Shown in pieces: positions 35,391 to 44,087 of a stretch of DNA of 64,000 nucleotides. Position numbers and translations under genes: made by a program. Below the pieces are notes generated by a model. That model ran no database searches, was not told the DNA's origin, and saw only the letters and a program-made list of their open reading frames with translations. This DNA is from Anianibacter sp965662745 (GTDB lineage Bacteria; Pseudomonadota; Alphaproteobacteria; Rhodobacterales; Rhodobacteraceae). How positions within the stretch are numbered: the first letter of the stretch is position 1; each line of letters starts with the position of its first letter. The stretch lies in NCBI GenBank assembly GCA_965662745.1, contig CBFIJK010000010.1, positions 1 through 64,000 on the forward strand, written 5' to 3'.

Positions 35391-35978
35391 TCAATCCGGC
35401 CTCAGAAGCGCGGCCTCGGCAAGTCTTTCAATCTCGCCTTCGTACTCTGTTTGCGACCAGCCACACGCGCGGACCAGATGTTCCCAGTTTTCCACCGACA
35501 ACAACGTCCAGAGCAGATCGGTCGCAGCTTTCTCATTCAAGTCAGGTCGCAGTTTCTTGTCAGCCGCCAAGGCCTGAACTGCAGCAGCGCACCCATGCCG
35601 AACGGCTTGCATCCGGTCCTCCCATGCTGCGGCGGCCTCGGCATCGCTGGCACGCATGGCGCGCAGGGCGACTGACATGCCGTAAATCTCGGGGATGTAG
35701 CCACCCCAAGCATTGATAAAGGCCACCAGCCGCTCACGGCCAGAGGTCGCCGCCCGGCTGGCGGCCAATCGCGCGTCCACGTTCTTGACAGAATCGATGT
35801 GACGAGTCGCGGCCACCAAAAGCTCTGCCCGGGTGGGGAAATGCAAATAAAGCGCTTGGCGGCTGATGCCTGCCGCTTTGGCGATATCGGACATGCGGAC
35901 CTTTTTGTCACCGGATTCCAGAAGGTTCCAGGTGCAATCGAGGATACGGGTGCGGGTGTCGGATGAATTTCTTGACAT
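35391..35978 (-). CDS. TetR-family transcriptional regulator
   Basis: A 195-residue repressor with a clear N-terminal helix-turn-helix (RMSDIAKAAGISRQALYLHF) and a helical ligand-binding domain. It diverges from an NAD(P)H-binding protein and a DUF1772 gene, which it probably controls through the repeated TTGAC/TGTAAAG sites in the 85-base gap. No ribosome site is visible, and the -10 box lies only about six bases before the ATG, so its mRNA may be leaderless. The inducer is unknown. Confidence 0.9.
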   Translation of the reverse strand: MSRNSSDTRTRILDCTWNLLESGDKKVRMSDIAKAAGISRQALYLHFPTRAELLVAATRHIDSVKNVDARLAASRAATSGRERLVAFINAWGGYIPEIYGMSVALRAMRASDAEAAAAWEDRMQAVRHGCAAAVQALAADKKLRPDLNEKAATDLLWTLLSVENWEHLVRACGWSQTEYEGEIERLAEAALLRPD

Positions 35979-36029
35979 GATGTAAAGATAGCGGGTATTG
36001 ACACCATGTCAACTTTACACGGCGTCAAG
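35971..36029. promoter_or_regulatory. triple TetR operator-like array with divergent promoters
   Basis: A 17-base arm CTTGACATGATGTAAAG (35971-35987) recurs inverted at 36013-36029 with 13 of 17 matches. Between them lies a perfect palindrome TTGACA-CCA-TGTCAA (35998-36012). The first arm covers the tetR start codon. The likely tetR promoter (TTGACA 36012-36007, TATCTT 16 bases on) and a forward one (TTGACA 35972, TATTGA 35996) are both inside the array. Confidence 0.65.
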
Positions 36030-36063
36030 TAAATGCCGTTTCAACCTTGAAAGGAGAACCACA

Positions 36064-36693
36064 ATGAAAGTCATCGTATTTGGCGCCTCGGGCACCGTCG
36101 GACGTCTCGCTGTCGAAAACCTGCTGAAGGCGGGCCACACGGTCACCGCCTTCGCCCGTTCGCCGCAGAAACTGAACCTGCGCGACCCCAAGCTACGCCT
36201 TGTCGCTGGCGATGCGATGAAGCTGTCTGACGTGACGGACGCCGTTGCAGGGCATGAGGCTGTCGTTGTGACCCTTGGTGCCGGTATGTCGCGCAAGAGC
36301 AAGATCCGTTCGCAGGGCACGATGAACGTCATCAAGGCCATGCAAGCCCACGGCGTCCGCCGCCTGATCGCGCAGTCCACCCTGGGGGCGCGCGATAGCT
36401 GGCCCACGCTGAACTTCTGGTGGAAGCGCGTGATGTTCGGGGCCCTGCTTGCCCCTGTGTTTCGCGATCACGAATTGCAGGAACAGCTGGTCGAGGCGAG
36501 CGGTCTCGACTGGACGATCGTCCGCCCCGGCGCCTTTACCGACAAATCGACCGCACGCCCGGTGATCGAAGATGTGCCGAATACCGCGCGTGGCCTCGAT
36601 CTGAAGATTGCGCGCAGCGAGTTGGCCGGTTTCCTGACCCGCCAGCTGTCGGACACGCAATATATCGGCCGCGCCGTCGGCCTGTCGAGCTGA
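36064..36693 (+). CDS. NAD(P)H-binding atypical short-chain dehydrogenase
   Basis: A 209-residue NmrA/atypical-SDR protein. The Rossmann motif VIVFGASGTVGRLAVENLL is intact, and WTIVRPGAFTD is typical of NAD(P)-binding 'epimerase-like' proteins. It lacks a clear YxxxK catalytic pair, so it may be a reductase with another mechanism or an NADP sensor. The start at 36064 follows AAAGGAGA. It forms an operon with the DUF1772 gene 12 bases on and diverges from tetR. Confidence 0.87.
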   Translation: MKVIVFGASGTVGRLAVENLLKAGHTVTAFARSPQKLNLRDPKLRLVAGDAMKLSDVTDAVAGHEAVVVTLGAGMSRKSKIRSQGTMNVIKAMQAHGVRRLIAQSTLGARDSWPTLNFWWKRVMFGALLAPVFRDHELQEQLVEASGLDWTIVRPGAFTDKSTARPVIEDVPNTARGLDLKIARSELAGFLTRQLSDTQYIGRAVGLSS

Positions 36694-36705
36694 GGAGCCG
36701 GAAGA

Positions 36706-37176
36706 ATGGAATGGATATTGATGAGCGCCGGGCTTGTCGCGGCCCTGGTTGCCGGAGTGTTCCTTGGCTTTTCGGACTTCATCATGCGGGGGCTGGCTCA
36801 GGCCCCTGCATCCCAGGGGGCGGCGGGCATGGTCGGGCTGAACCGTACGGTTTACCGATCGGTCTTCATGGTGCTGCTTATGGGGCTGGTGCCGGTCTCG
36901 GGAAGTCTTGGTGTCTTTGCACTCTGGCAGTTTGAGGGCACGGCCCTGGCACTGACGTTGGCGGGGTGTGCCGCCTATCTGATCGGTGTCCTGGCCGTGA
37001 CCGGATTGGGGAACGTCCCGATGAATACGCGCCTTGACGCCATGGACGGCCAGTCCCGCGAAACCGCAGATTACTGGCCCCGATATGCGCAGCGATGGAC
37101 CCGCCTCAACCACGCAAGAACCGCCGGGTCGGCCTTCGCGGCGCTTTGCTGGCTGACGGCAGCACAAATCGTTTGA
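36706..37176 (+). CDS. DUF1772 membrane protein
   Basis: A 156-residue inner-membrane protein with about four hydrophobic helices and the family stretches GFSDFIMRGL and TGLGNVPMNTRLDAM, ending in a segment with WTRLNHARTAGSAFAAL. DUF1772 (anthrone oxygenase-like) proteins have no settled function in bacteria. It is co-transcribed with the NAD(P)H-binding protein, so a small TetR-controlled redox module is plausible. Confidence 0.85.
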   Translation: MEWILMSAGLVAALVAGVFLGFSDFIMRGLAQAPASQGAAGMVGLNRTVYRSVFMVLLMGLVPVSGSLGVFALWQFEGTALALTLAGCAAYLIGVLAVTGLGNVPMNTRLDAMDGQSRETADYWPRYAQRWTRLNHARTAGSAFAALCWLTAAQIV

Positions 37177-37191
37177 GACGGAACTTGCGGA

Positions 37192-37229
37192 CAAGAATGC
37201 CCCCGCAGATTTCTGCGGGGGCATTCTTG
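37192..37229. terminator. perfect bidirectional terminator palindrome
   Basis: An 18-base arm (37192-37209, CAAGAATGCCCCCGCAGA) is exactly inverted at 37212-37229 with two central bases. It lies between the DUF1772 gene and the convergent ectABC-ask operon and can stop both. Confidence 0.75.
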
Positions 37230-37245
37230 TTCAAAGTACGGAGGC

Positions 37246-37263
37246 ACAGGGAAATTTCCCTGT
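37246..37263. repeat. second perfect palindrome before ask
   Basis: ACAGGGAAATTTCCCTGT is its own reverse complement. It lies 17 bases from the longer terminator palindrome and 67 bases beyond the ask stop. A back-up terminator or protein site is possible. Confidence 0.45.
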
Positions 37264-37330
37264 CGGTTCAACACATCTGGCAACGGGACTGCCTTTCGCG
37301 TCATTCCTTCTGGTGATCGCGCGCTGCCGC

Positions 37331-38755
37331 TCAGGCGACTCGCGACAGCGCGGGCCGCTTTTTCTCGACCAAGGCGCCGTGCAGCGCCGCGATGGCAGGC
37401 TTCAGCGCTTCGCGATCGAGGATGAACTGGACATCCACGTTCCGCGGGCCCTGGCTGGCACCGATGGCTTCCAGCCCTTCGGCCGCGATGGCCTGCAGGC
37501 CCCGGGTGAGCACCGAAAGACCGTTCAGGTCCCGGCCCACGACCGACGCCATGGCGATGGCGCGCGACGTGACCTCTGCATTGGGGTAGATCTGCGACAG
37601 GTCCTTTTCGACCCGGCGCAGCACCTTCATCGAGGTGTCGACGTAATGCGTGATCGTGTTGGCGTTCGACACTTTGGACACGATGCGTACGTTGTGGCGC
37701 GTCAGGATATCGAGAAGCGTGGCGTCATAACCTTTGACGCCGACCATGTCCTGCTCGAACAGCTCCAGCGCGAACAGGTCGAGCCCGGTGACGATCTCGA
37801 CCGCCGCTTCATCCGCAGGCTGATCGTCGATCAGCGTGCCCGGATCATCCGGCTCGAACGCGTTGGTCACACGCAGCGGAACCTTGGCCTGCCGCAGGGT
37901 CTTGGCGGCTTTGGGGTGGATCGCTTCCATCCCGAGGTTCGACAACTGGTCGGCCACGTCGTAGTTGGTGCGGCCCAGCGTATGGACGGCATCCGCGCCG
38001 ACAAGGTTCGGATCCGCCGAGGACAGGTGGAATTCCTTGTGAATGATCGCTTCGCGCGCGCCGGTCAGCGCCGCAAGGCGCGAGAATGTCACTTCGGAAT
38101 AGCCCCTGTCGTATTCGTTCATCAAACCTTCCGCGCATTGCGCATAGCCGGTGACGATGGGCATCTCGGTGGCCGGATCGACGCCTTTCATTGCGCCGTT
38201 GATCCGCTCGTCGAGCGACAAACCGCCCTCGTCTCGCCAGCCCGACAGGTCCACGAACCGCGCGTTGACCCCCGCGCGCTGCAAAAGCAGCGTGGTGACG
38301 AATGCCGAATGCGCCTCGCCGAGACCCGACAGCAATTCACGCGTCTGGCCCATGTTTTCCGACAGGCGGAAGTGGCCATATGAGCATAGACGCTGCAGGT
38401 CGATGAGGCAGTTGCGCGCGCCGAGGATGCGGTCATGCACAAAGGCATCGGCCCGTTCCAGATCGGCGGCGTGTTCGAGGATCTCGCCGTGGACGCGGCG
38501 CATCTCGTTGCCGGCCTCTTGCAGGCGCTCGTGCCATTCGTGGGCGTTGTCGTCATTGGAAAAGGCCGCGAAGACACCCGGCTCTCCGGTTTTCTTGTGC
38601 TCGAGCAAAAGGTTCGTGATGCCGCCAAAGGCGGATACCACGAAAATCCGGTCATACAGCTCTTCCTTGCCGCGCCCGCCGAGGATCAGCGTATCACGCA
38701 ATTCGTTGATGCGGGACATGGAGGTCCCGCCGATTTTCTCGACAGAATGGGTCAT
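37331..38755 (-). CDS. ask: ectoine-type aspartokinase
   Basis: A 474-residue aspartate kinase of the Ask_Ect type, which supplies aspartyl phosphate for ectoine with feedback behaviour different from the housekeeping enzyme. Landmarks are the start VEKIGGTSMSRINELRDT, the catalytic FVVSAFGGITNLLLEHK, and two C-terminal ACT regions (RHNVRIVSKVSNANTITHYV, VGRDLNGLSVLTRGLQA). It is the last gene of ectABC-ask, one base after ectC. The start at 38755 is the family start. Confidence 0.95.
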   Translation of the reverse strand: MTHSVEKIGGTSMSRINELRDTLILGGRGKEELYDRIFVVSAFGGITNLLLEHKKTGEPGVFAAFSNDDNAHEWHERLQEAGNEMRRVHGEILEHAADLERADAFVHDRILGARNCLIDLQRLCSYGHFRLSENMGQTRELLSGLGEAHSAFVTTLLLQRAGVNARFVDLSGWRDEGGLSLDERINGAMKGVDPATEMPIVTGYAQCAEGLMNEYDRGYSEVTFSRLAALTGAREAIIHKEFHLSSADPNLVGADAVHTLGRTNYDVADQLSNLGMEAIHPKAAKTLRQAKVPLRVTNAFEPDDPGTLIDDQPADEAAVEIVTGLDLFALELFEQDMVGVKGYDATLLDILTRHNVRIVSKVSNANTITHYVDTSMKVLRRVEKDLSQIYPNAEVTSRAIAMASVVGRDLNGLSVLTRGLQAIAAEGLEAIGASQGPRNVDVQFILDREALKPAIAALHGALVEKKRPALSRVA

Positions 38756-38756
38756 A

Positions 38757-39152
38757 TCAGGCGCTTTCGGCTGCTGCGTAGGAACCGTCTTCACGGTGGA
38801 CTTCGGTCCCGGTAACGGGCGGATTGAAGACGCAGGCCATGACAAGTTCCTTGTCGGCCTTCAGGACGTGGCGATCATGCTCGTTCAGGGCGTACATGAC
38901 GCCGGGCGTAATCTTGTGCGTCTCGCCAGTCGCGAGATCGGTGATCGAGCCTTCGCCCTGCATGCAATAGACGCTTTCGAAGTGGTTCTTGTATTCGAAC
39001 GTATGCTCGGACCCGGCTTCGAGGATGGTGATGTGGAAAGAGAACCCCATCCCGTCATCGGCCAGCAGCATACGAACGCTGGTCCACTTGGCATCGGACA
39101 CCACACGGTTGCCGCCGTCTTCGACGATCTTGTTGAAATCACGTACAATCAT
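38757..39152 (-). CDS. ectC: L-ectoine synthase
   Basis: A 131-residue cupin that cyclises N-gamma-acetyl-diaminobutyrate to ectoine. The family sequence is complete (MIVRDFNKIVEDGGNRVV, FHITILEAGSEHTFEYKNH, HFESVYCMQGEGSI, YALNEHDRHVLKA). It follows ectB by four bases. No ectD hydroxylase gene follows, so hydroxyectoine is not expected from this cluster. Confidence 0.97.
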   Translation of the reverse strand: MIVRDFNKIVEDGGNRVVSDAKWTSVRMLLADDGMGFSFHITILEAGSEHTFEYKNHFESVYCMQGEGSITDLATGETHKITPGVMYALNEHDRHVLKADKELVMACVFNPPVTGTEVHREDGSYAAAESA

Positions 39153-39156
39153 GATG

Positions 39157-40440
39157 TTACTCCGCTGCGATTTTCTGGGTCACTTCACGGGCGGCGGCGT
39201 GCAGGATGTCAAAGCCTTCACGCAGGATCGCCTCGGACGTGGTGAGCGGTGCAAGCACCTTGACGACCTGGTCCTCATTGCCGGAGGTCTCGATGATGAG
39301 GCCCTTCTGATAAGCCCGCGCGCAAATCTCGCCCGCCAGCTCGCCAGAGCCGACATCGACGCCGCGCATCAGGCCGCGGCCCTTCATCTTGCTGCCCGGA
39401 ACCATGTCGGCGAGACCCATCAGGCCGTTTTCGATGATCTTGGCTTTTGCCTGAAGACCGTTCTCGAACGCCTTGTCGGACCAGAATTTTTCAATCGCGA
39501 CACGGGCGGTGACGAAGGCATGGGTATTGCCGCGGAAGGTTCCGTTATGCTCTGCCGGGCCGAACACGTCGTATTCGGGGCGCACGAGCAGCATCGCCAT
39601 CGGCAGGCCGAAGCCCGAGATGGATTTGGCCATTGTGACGATGTCGGGATTCACGTCCATGCCTTCGAAGGAAAAGAACGTTCCGCAGCGGCCACACCCG
39701 GCCTGGATATCGTCGACGATCAGAAGCGCGCCGTGGTCCTTGGCGATCTTCGCGATCTTTTCGAGCCATTCGGCGGACGCGGCGTTGAGACCGCCCTCGC
39801 CCTGGACAGGCTCCAGCAGGATCGCGGCGGGGGCGTCGATGCCGCCCGATTTGTCGCTGAGCATCTTTTCCAGATACTCGGCGCTGTCGCCGCCGCCCGG
39901 CATGTAGCCATCATAGGGCATGCGGGTAACGCCGTTCAGCGCCATGCCTGCACCGCCCCGGTGATAGCCATTGCCCGTCGCGGCCAGCGCGGCGCTTGTC
40001 ACACCGTGAAAGCCGTTGGTGAAGGCGATGATGTTGGTCCGCCCGGTGGCCTTGCGCGCAATCTTCATCGCGGCCTCGACGGAATTTGCACCGGTTGGGC
40101 CCATGAACATCACGCGATGATCCATCTCGCGCGGGGCGAGGATGTAATTCTCGAACGCGGTCAGGAATTCACCTTTTGCGTCGGTGTGCAGGTCAAGACC
40201 CTGCGCGATGCCGTCACAGGTGATGTGCTCGACCAGCGCGTCCTTCATATCGGGGTCGTTATGGCCGTAGTTCAACGACGAACAACCGGCGAGGAAGTCG
40301 ATCCAGCGCTTGCCATCCGTGTCAAAAACCTCGGATCCGCGCGCCTTCGAGAAGGTGGCGGGCATTCCACGGCAGTACGAGCGGGCGGCGCTTTCGCGAC
40401 GACCGAAAATATCAACAACGTCAGTCATGTCCTTAGGCAT
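39157..40440 (-). CDS. ectB: diaminobutyrate-2-oxoglutarate transaminase
   Basis: A 427-residue class III PLP aminotransferase that converts aspartate semialdehyde to 2,4-diaminobutyrate with glutamate. PLP lysine is K272 (VTMAKSISGFG), with LLIVDDIQAGCGRCGTFFSF before it. The start at 40440 has AAGGA at good spacing; a second ATG at 40428 sits too close to another AAGGA to be favoured. It follows ectA by 54 bases. Confidence 0.96.
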   Translation of the reverse strand: MPKDMTDVVDIFGRRESAARSYCRGMPATFSKARGSEVFDTDGKRWIDFLAGCSSLNYGHNDPDMKDALVEHITCDGIAQGLDLHTDAKGEFLTAFENYILAPREMDHRVMFMGPTGANSVEAAMKIARKATGRTNIIAFTNGFHGVTSAALAATGNGYHRGGAGMALNGVTRMPYDGYMPGGGDSAEYLEKMLSDKSGGIDAPAAILLEPVQGEGGLNAASAEWLEKIAKIAKDHGALLIVDDIQAGCGRCGTFFSFEGMDVNPDIVTMAKSISGFGLPMAMLLVRPEYDVFGPAEHNGTFRGNTHAFVTARVAIEKFWSDKAFENGLQAKAKIIENGLMGLADMVPGSKMKGRGLMRGVDVGSGELAGEICARAYQKGLIIETSGNEDQVVKVLAPLTTSEAILREGFDILHAAAREVTQKIAAE

Positions 40441-40494
40441 GAGGTGTCCTTTCAGGTAATTCTGTATGTGTGGGGGGATGCAGGCAGGCGCGCT

Positions 40495-41028
40495 TTACGC
40501 AGCGCGGGCCAGTTCGCCTGCGTCGCCGAGCGTGATCGTCACCATGTGTTCGGTGGCGTGCTGGCCGTCGAAATGGGCCTCGCGCTCGAAATGAGGTGCG
40601 TCGTCAAGTGATCCGCCGATGGTCCGGGCAAAGCTGCGGAACAGCCCCCAGGAGGCGGCATTGTCCTTGGTAATCGTGGTGCGAAGGGTAGTGGCGTCGT
40701 CGCAAGCGTCACGCTCGACGAGTTCGAGCAGCATCTTCTTGCCAAGGCCAAGGCCCCGCGCCTTTTCGCCGACAGCGACCTGCCACACGAAGATGGCGTT
40801 TTCTGCCGGGATGATGTGACCCGAAATCCAGCCGACGATCTCTCCGTCAAGCTCGGCCACCACGCAGGTATCGCGGAAATGATCCGCCTGGATCAGATTC
40901 GCATACATGGAGTTTTCATCGAGTGGTTTGCACTCTTTGATAAGCGCCCAGATATCGGCCCCGTCCGTCGCGTCAGGTTTGCGCAGAAGGGGCGTACTGG
41001 ATCGGGGGGATGAAACGTCTTTCGGCAT
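40495..41028 (-). CDS. ectA: diaminobutyrate acetyltransferase
   Basis: A 177-residue GNAT enzyme that acetylates 2,4-diaminobutyrate at the gamma amino group. It has the family N-terminal DGADIWALIKECKPLDENS and the acetyl-CoA loop VAVGEKARGLGLGKKML. It is the first gene of ectABC-ask. The start at 41028 follows AGGGA. The AT-rich 228-base gap to divergent ectR holds its promoter. Confidence 0.95.
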   Translation of the reverse strand: MPKDVSSPRSSTPLLRKPDATDGADIWALIKECKPLDENSMYANLIQADHFRDTCVVAELDGEIVGWISGHIIPAENAIFVWQVAVGEKARGLGLGKKMLLELVERDACDDATTLRTTITKDNAASWGLFRSFARTIGGSLDDAPHFEREAHFDGQHATEHMVTITLGDAGELARAA

Positions 41029-41059
41029 GGTATCAGGTCCCTGTTTTACTTCGAGTAAT

Positions 41060-41088
41060 GAAATAGGCCGCTTCACGGCAAACTTCAA
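41060..41088 (-). promoter_or_regulatory. candidate ectA promoter
   Basis: Minus-strand TTGAAG (41088-41083) and TATTTC (41065-41060) are 17 bases apart, 32 bases before the ectA start. The rest of the AT-rich gap up to 41256 probably holds EctR sites, but I could not see a convincing palindrome. Confidence 0.45.
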
Positions 41089-41256
41089 CAGTCAAAACAA
41101 TATGCAGTACCATTTTCCATTTTTCGCAGGAAATGTGCATATTTTGTGTCATTCTTCATAGCTCTCGCCCCTTCAACTCCTTCATCGCCCAAAGGTTCCC
41201 GGCGAATTTTGTTTTAGCGTTGAAGCATTCGGGGCTTTCGTGGCATTTTCAGCAAG

Positions 41257-41766
41257 ATGACAGAGATGGTTCCCAGCCGGGTTGACGACAGCCTGATCGC
41301 CCTGCGCCGTATCCTGCGCGCAACGGCCTTCTATGAACGTGACCTTGCGCTGTCTGCGGGCGTGACGCCTGCGCAGCTGCGCGTCCTGCAAATCCTGCAC
41401 GACCGCCCAGATGGCAGCGCGACCCCGAAAGAGCTGGCCAAGCAGATGGGCGTGGTGCAGGCGACGGTGACAGCGATCCTCGACAAGCTGGGATCGACCG
41501 ACCAGATCACGCGCCGCCGGTCAGAGGTCGATCGCCGCCAGTCCAATGTCGCAATCACCGACAGGGGCCGCCGCACCGTCGAAGAAGCCCCCGACGCTTT
41601 GCAACAGCGCTTTGTCGGTGCGTTCGACCGGATGGAAGACTGGGAACAGGCGCAGCTTGTCGCATCGCTTGAACGCGTGGCGGCGATGCTGGATGCCAAG
41701 GACATCGACGCCTCGCCGGTTCTGACGACGGGCGATATTCACATGCCGGGGCACGCGGGCAAGTAG
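41257..41766 (+). CDS. ectR: MarR-family regulator of ectoine synthesis
   Basis: A 169-residue MarR protein. The helix-turn-helix (GSATPKELAKQMGVVQATVT) and wing (DQITRRRSEVDRRQSNVAI) are clear. It diverges from ectA, the position of EctR in many ectoine producers, where it represses ectABC-ask at low salt. Its stop lies one base from the convergent gamma-glutamylcyclotransferase-like gene. The name depends on location, not on experimental evidence. Confidence 0.85.
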   Translation: MTEMVPSRVDDSLIALRRILRATAFYERDLALSAGVTPAQLRVLQILHDRPDGSATPKELAKQMGVVQATVTAILDKLGSTDQITRRRSEVDRRQSNVAITDRGRRTVEEAPDALQQRFVGAFDRMEDWEQAQLVASLERVAAMLDAKDIDASPVLTTGDIHMPGHAGK

Positions 41767-41767
41767 C

Positions 41768-42499
41768 CTACCCCTGCCCTGCCCGCAGCGCATCCACATC
41801 GCGGAGCAGCGTTTCGCAGTCGGGGTCGTGGATGCCCAGCGTCTCGAAATGATCGACGATATTGGCAAGGTAATCGCGGCTGGTTCCAAGGAACCCTGCG
41901 CCGGTGGCGATATACGCGACCCGCTGAGCGCGGCTAAGGTCAGCGCGGATCTCCGGCTGGTCGTGATCGGCAACGAAGGTCAGCGCGCGCACCGGTCCGT
42001 CATCGAGATCGGCGGTGACGAACCTCGCATGATAGCTCGGCGCGACCATCTCGCGGCGGAAGAGGATTTCGGTCTCCACCTCCACCCGCTCTGCGGGGAT
42101 GCGAAAGGCCAGCCCCTCACAATCGCCGCCTTCGGCCAGTGCCGCCATCAGGCCCGGTGCTTCTTCGGTGCCGCGCGCGCCGCGCCAGTCGAACAGGATC
42201 ATCTGGCGCGAATAGCCTTTGACATGTGCGCGGCGTACCTCGTCAAACATCAGTGCGGGGTCCCACATCAAAGAGCCATAGCCGAAGATCCACAGATCTC
42301 CCTCATGCCCTTCAAGCGCGGCACGGCGAAGCGCCTCGCGCCGGTCATCGGGATAGAACCAGTCTCGGTGCTCCAGCGTCTGCGGGAACTGGGTCAGAAT
42401 CCGCTCGACCGAGAACGCGCGAAAAAACGAGGTCGCTGGATCGGCAATCTTGTCGCGCAGCCCCGGATGGTGGGCGAAAGGATCGACGGTCTCAGGCAT
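41768..42499 (-). CDS. ChaC-like gamma-glutamylcyclotransferase
   Basis: A 243-residue protein with the ChaC/GGCT substrate motif WIFGYGSLMWDPA, a conserved GYSRQMILFDWRGARGTE stretch, and a late YLANIVDHFETLGIHD. Such enzymes release 5-oxoproline from gamma-glutamyl groups, ChaC specifically from glutathione. It lies between ectR and the glucosylglycerol genes, so a role in stress glutathione turnover is possible. The ATG at 42499 has a GGAGG site; it may be the last gene of the gpsA operon, 84 bases on. Confidence 0.85.
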   Translation of the reverse strand: MPETVDPFAHHPGLRDKIADPATSFFRAFSVERILTQFPQTLEHRDWFYPDDRREALRRAALEGHEGDLWIFGYGSLMWDPALMFDEVRRAHVKGYSRQMILFDWRGARGTEEAPGLMAALAEGGDCEGLAFRIPAERVEVETEILFRREMVAPSYHARFVTADLDDGPVRALTFVADHDQPEIRADLSRAQRVAYIATGAGFLGTSRDYLANIVDHFETLGIHDPDCETLLRDVDALRAGQG

Positions 42500-42583
42500 T
42501 GCGCAACCTCCATGGGGCGCCGCGAAGTGGGGCCCGGCGCGTCGCAGAGTGTGCGTCATGGAGACCGAGAGGTCGAGAGCCGC

Positions 42584-44074
42584 TTACGCCGCCGAGGCGA
42601 TCGAGCCGGTCTCTTTCACCTTCAGCCGTCCCGGCGTCCAGTTCTGCACCGGGTTCGACAGCACCACGTCGCGCAGCGTCGACATCCGGATGCGCCTCTC
42701 TTCGGCAGGCATTGCGAGGGCCGAGACGATCGCACTGTCCATGGACTTGTGCGAGAAGGGATTGGTCAGGACCGCGCTGCCCAGTTCGACGGCAGCGCCG
42801 GCGAATTCGGACAGAACGAGGACGCCGTCATTGTCCACGCGCGAGACGATGAATTCCTTGCAGACAAGGTTCATGCCATCGGCGAGCGGCGTGATCCACG
42901 CCACATCGGCGGCGCGGTAATAGGACACGAGTTCCACAAAGGGGATCGCGCGCGAGATCAGCGTGATCGGCTGCCAGTCAAGCCGACCGAAGCGGCCATT
43001 GATCCGGCCGACCATTTCTTCGATTTCGCTCTGGATATTCTCGTAGACGGTCATGTTGCGGTTCGCGGCGACCGACACATGCATCAGGCGCACCTTGCCC
43101 AGAAGATCGGGGTTCGCCTCGAGCACACGTTCGAAACTCGCCAGTTGCTCGATCCCGCCCTTGGTATAATCGGTGCGTCCGACCGACAGGATCAGTTTCG
43201 TATCGCCCAGTTCCTCGCGGATGGTCGCGGATTTCTCGGCGGCCTCATCGGACCGAGCGCTCTCTTCGATATAGCCCATATCGACGCCAACCGGCGTGAC
43301 GCTGACCGACAGATCATGATCCTTGTAGCTCAGATGCACAGGCATCGAGCGTTCGACCAACGCCGTACCCTCGGTCAGCCATTTGTCAGGCACGGCTTCG
43401 CGCGTGACATGGCCCAGATCAAAGAGGCTGCGCGCGGCCGAGACGAAATTCGCGGCATAGCGCGGGATGTGGAAGCCGACATCGTCGCAGGCCAGAAGGC
43501 TTTCGATGATCTCCTTGCGCCACGGCAGCACGTTGAAGGCATCGGCGGACGGGAACGGCGTGTGATGAAAGAACGCGATGCGCAGATCGGGGCGGAGTTT
43601 GCGCAGGTACCCGGGCACGAGCCACAGGTTGTAGTCATGCACCCAGACCAGCGCGCCCTGCGCCGCCTCGGCCGCCGCCGCCTCTGCGAAAGCCCAGTTC
43701 ACTTCGCGGAAATTCGGCCAGTCGACCGGGTCGTAATTGTAGCGCTCCTTGAAGCTGTGAAGGATGGGCCAGAACGCCTCTTTCGAGGTGACGTGATAGA
43801 ATTCGCGCACCTGATGCTGCGAGAGCGGCAGGCGCGAGACGGAATACTTGCCGTAGTCATCGTCGATCTCGATCACCTGCTCGAAATCGGGATTGGACGG
43901 ATCGTCGGCCAGTTTCCAGGCCACCCAGGCGCCCTTGTCGACCGCGCCGAAAAAGCTTTTCAGCGTGGGAACGATTCCGTTCGGGCTGGAATTTTCCTTC
44001 AGAACGATCTGGCCGTTTTCCTCGACCTCTTCGTAAGGCTGGCGGTGGTAGACGATGACGAGTTCGGAAGACAT
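42584..44074 (-). CDS. ggpS: glucosylglycerol-phosphate synthase (GT20)
   Basis: A 496-residue GT20 glycosyltransferase. The N-terminus (VIVYHRQPYEEV, then SSPNGIVPTLKSFFGAVDKG and GAWVAWK) is that of GgpS and lacks the GGL loop of trehalose-6-phosphate synthase. It would join glucose from ADP-glucose to glycerol 3-phosphate. Catalytic regions WVHDYNLWLVPGYLRKL, FFHHTPFPS, ILSVGRTDYTKG and MNLVCKEFIVSR are intact. Upstream genes gpsA and a HAD phosphatase supply the acceptor and the last step, which supports the call. OtsA is the main alternative. Confidence 0.85.
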   Translation of the reverse strand: MSSELVIVYHRQPYEEVEENGQIVLKENSSPNGIVPTLKSFFGAVDKGAWVAWKLADDPSNPDFEQVIEIDDDYGKYSVSRLPLSQHQVREFYHVTSKEAFWPILHSFKERYNYDPVDWPNFREVNWAFAEAAAAEAAQGALVWVHDYNLWLVPGYLRKLRPDLRIAFFHHTPFPSADAFNVLPWRKEIIESLLACDDVGFHIPRYAANFVSAARSLFDLGHVTREAVPDKWLTEGTALVERSMPVHLSYKDHDLSVSVTPVGVDMGYIEESARSDEAAEKSATIREELGDTKLILSVGRTDYTKGGIEQLASFERVLEANPDLLGKVRLMHVSVAANRNMTVYENIQSEIEEMVGRINGRFGRLDWQPITLISRAIPFVELVSYYRAADVAWITPLADGMNLVCKEFIVSRVDNDGVLVLSEFAGAAVELGSAVLTNPFSHKSMDSAIVSALAMPAEERRIRMSTLRDVVLSNPVQNWTPGRLKVKETGSIASAA

Positions 44075-44087
44075 GGCGTATCCTTTC

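Noticed and set aside
42584..44074. Call as trehalose-6-phosphate synthase (otsA)
   Set aside because: The N-terminal loop is GgpS-like, and gpsA plus a HAD phosphatase lie upstream instead of an otsB-type neighbour.
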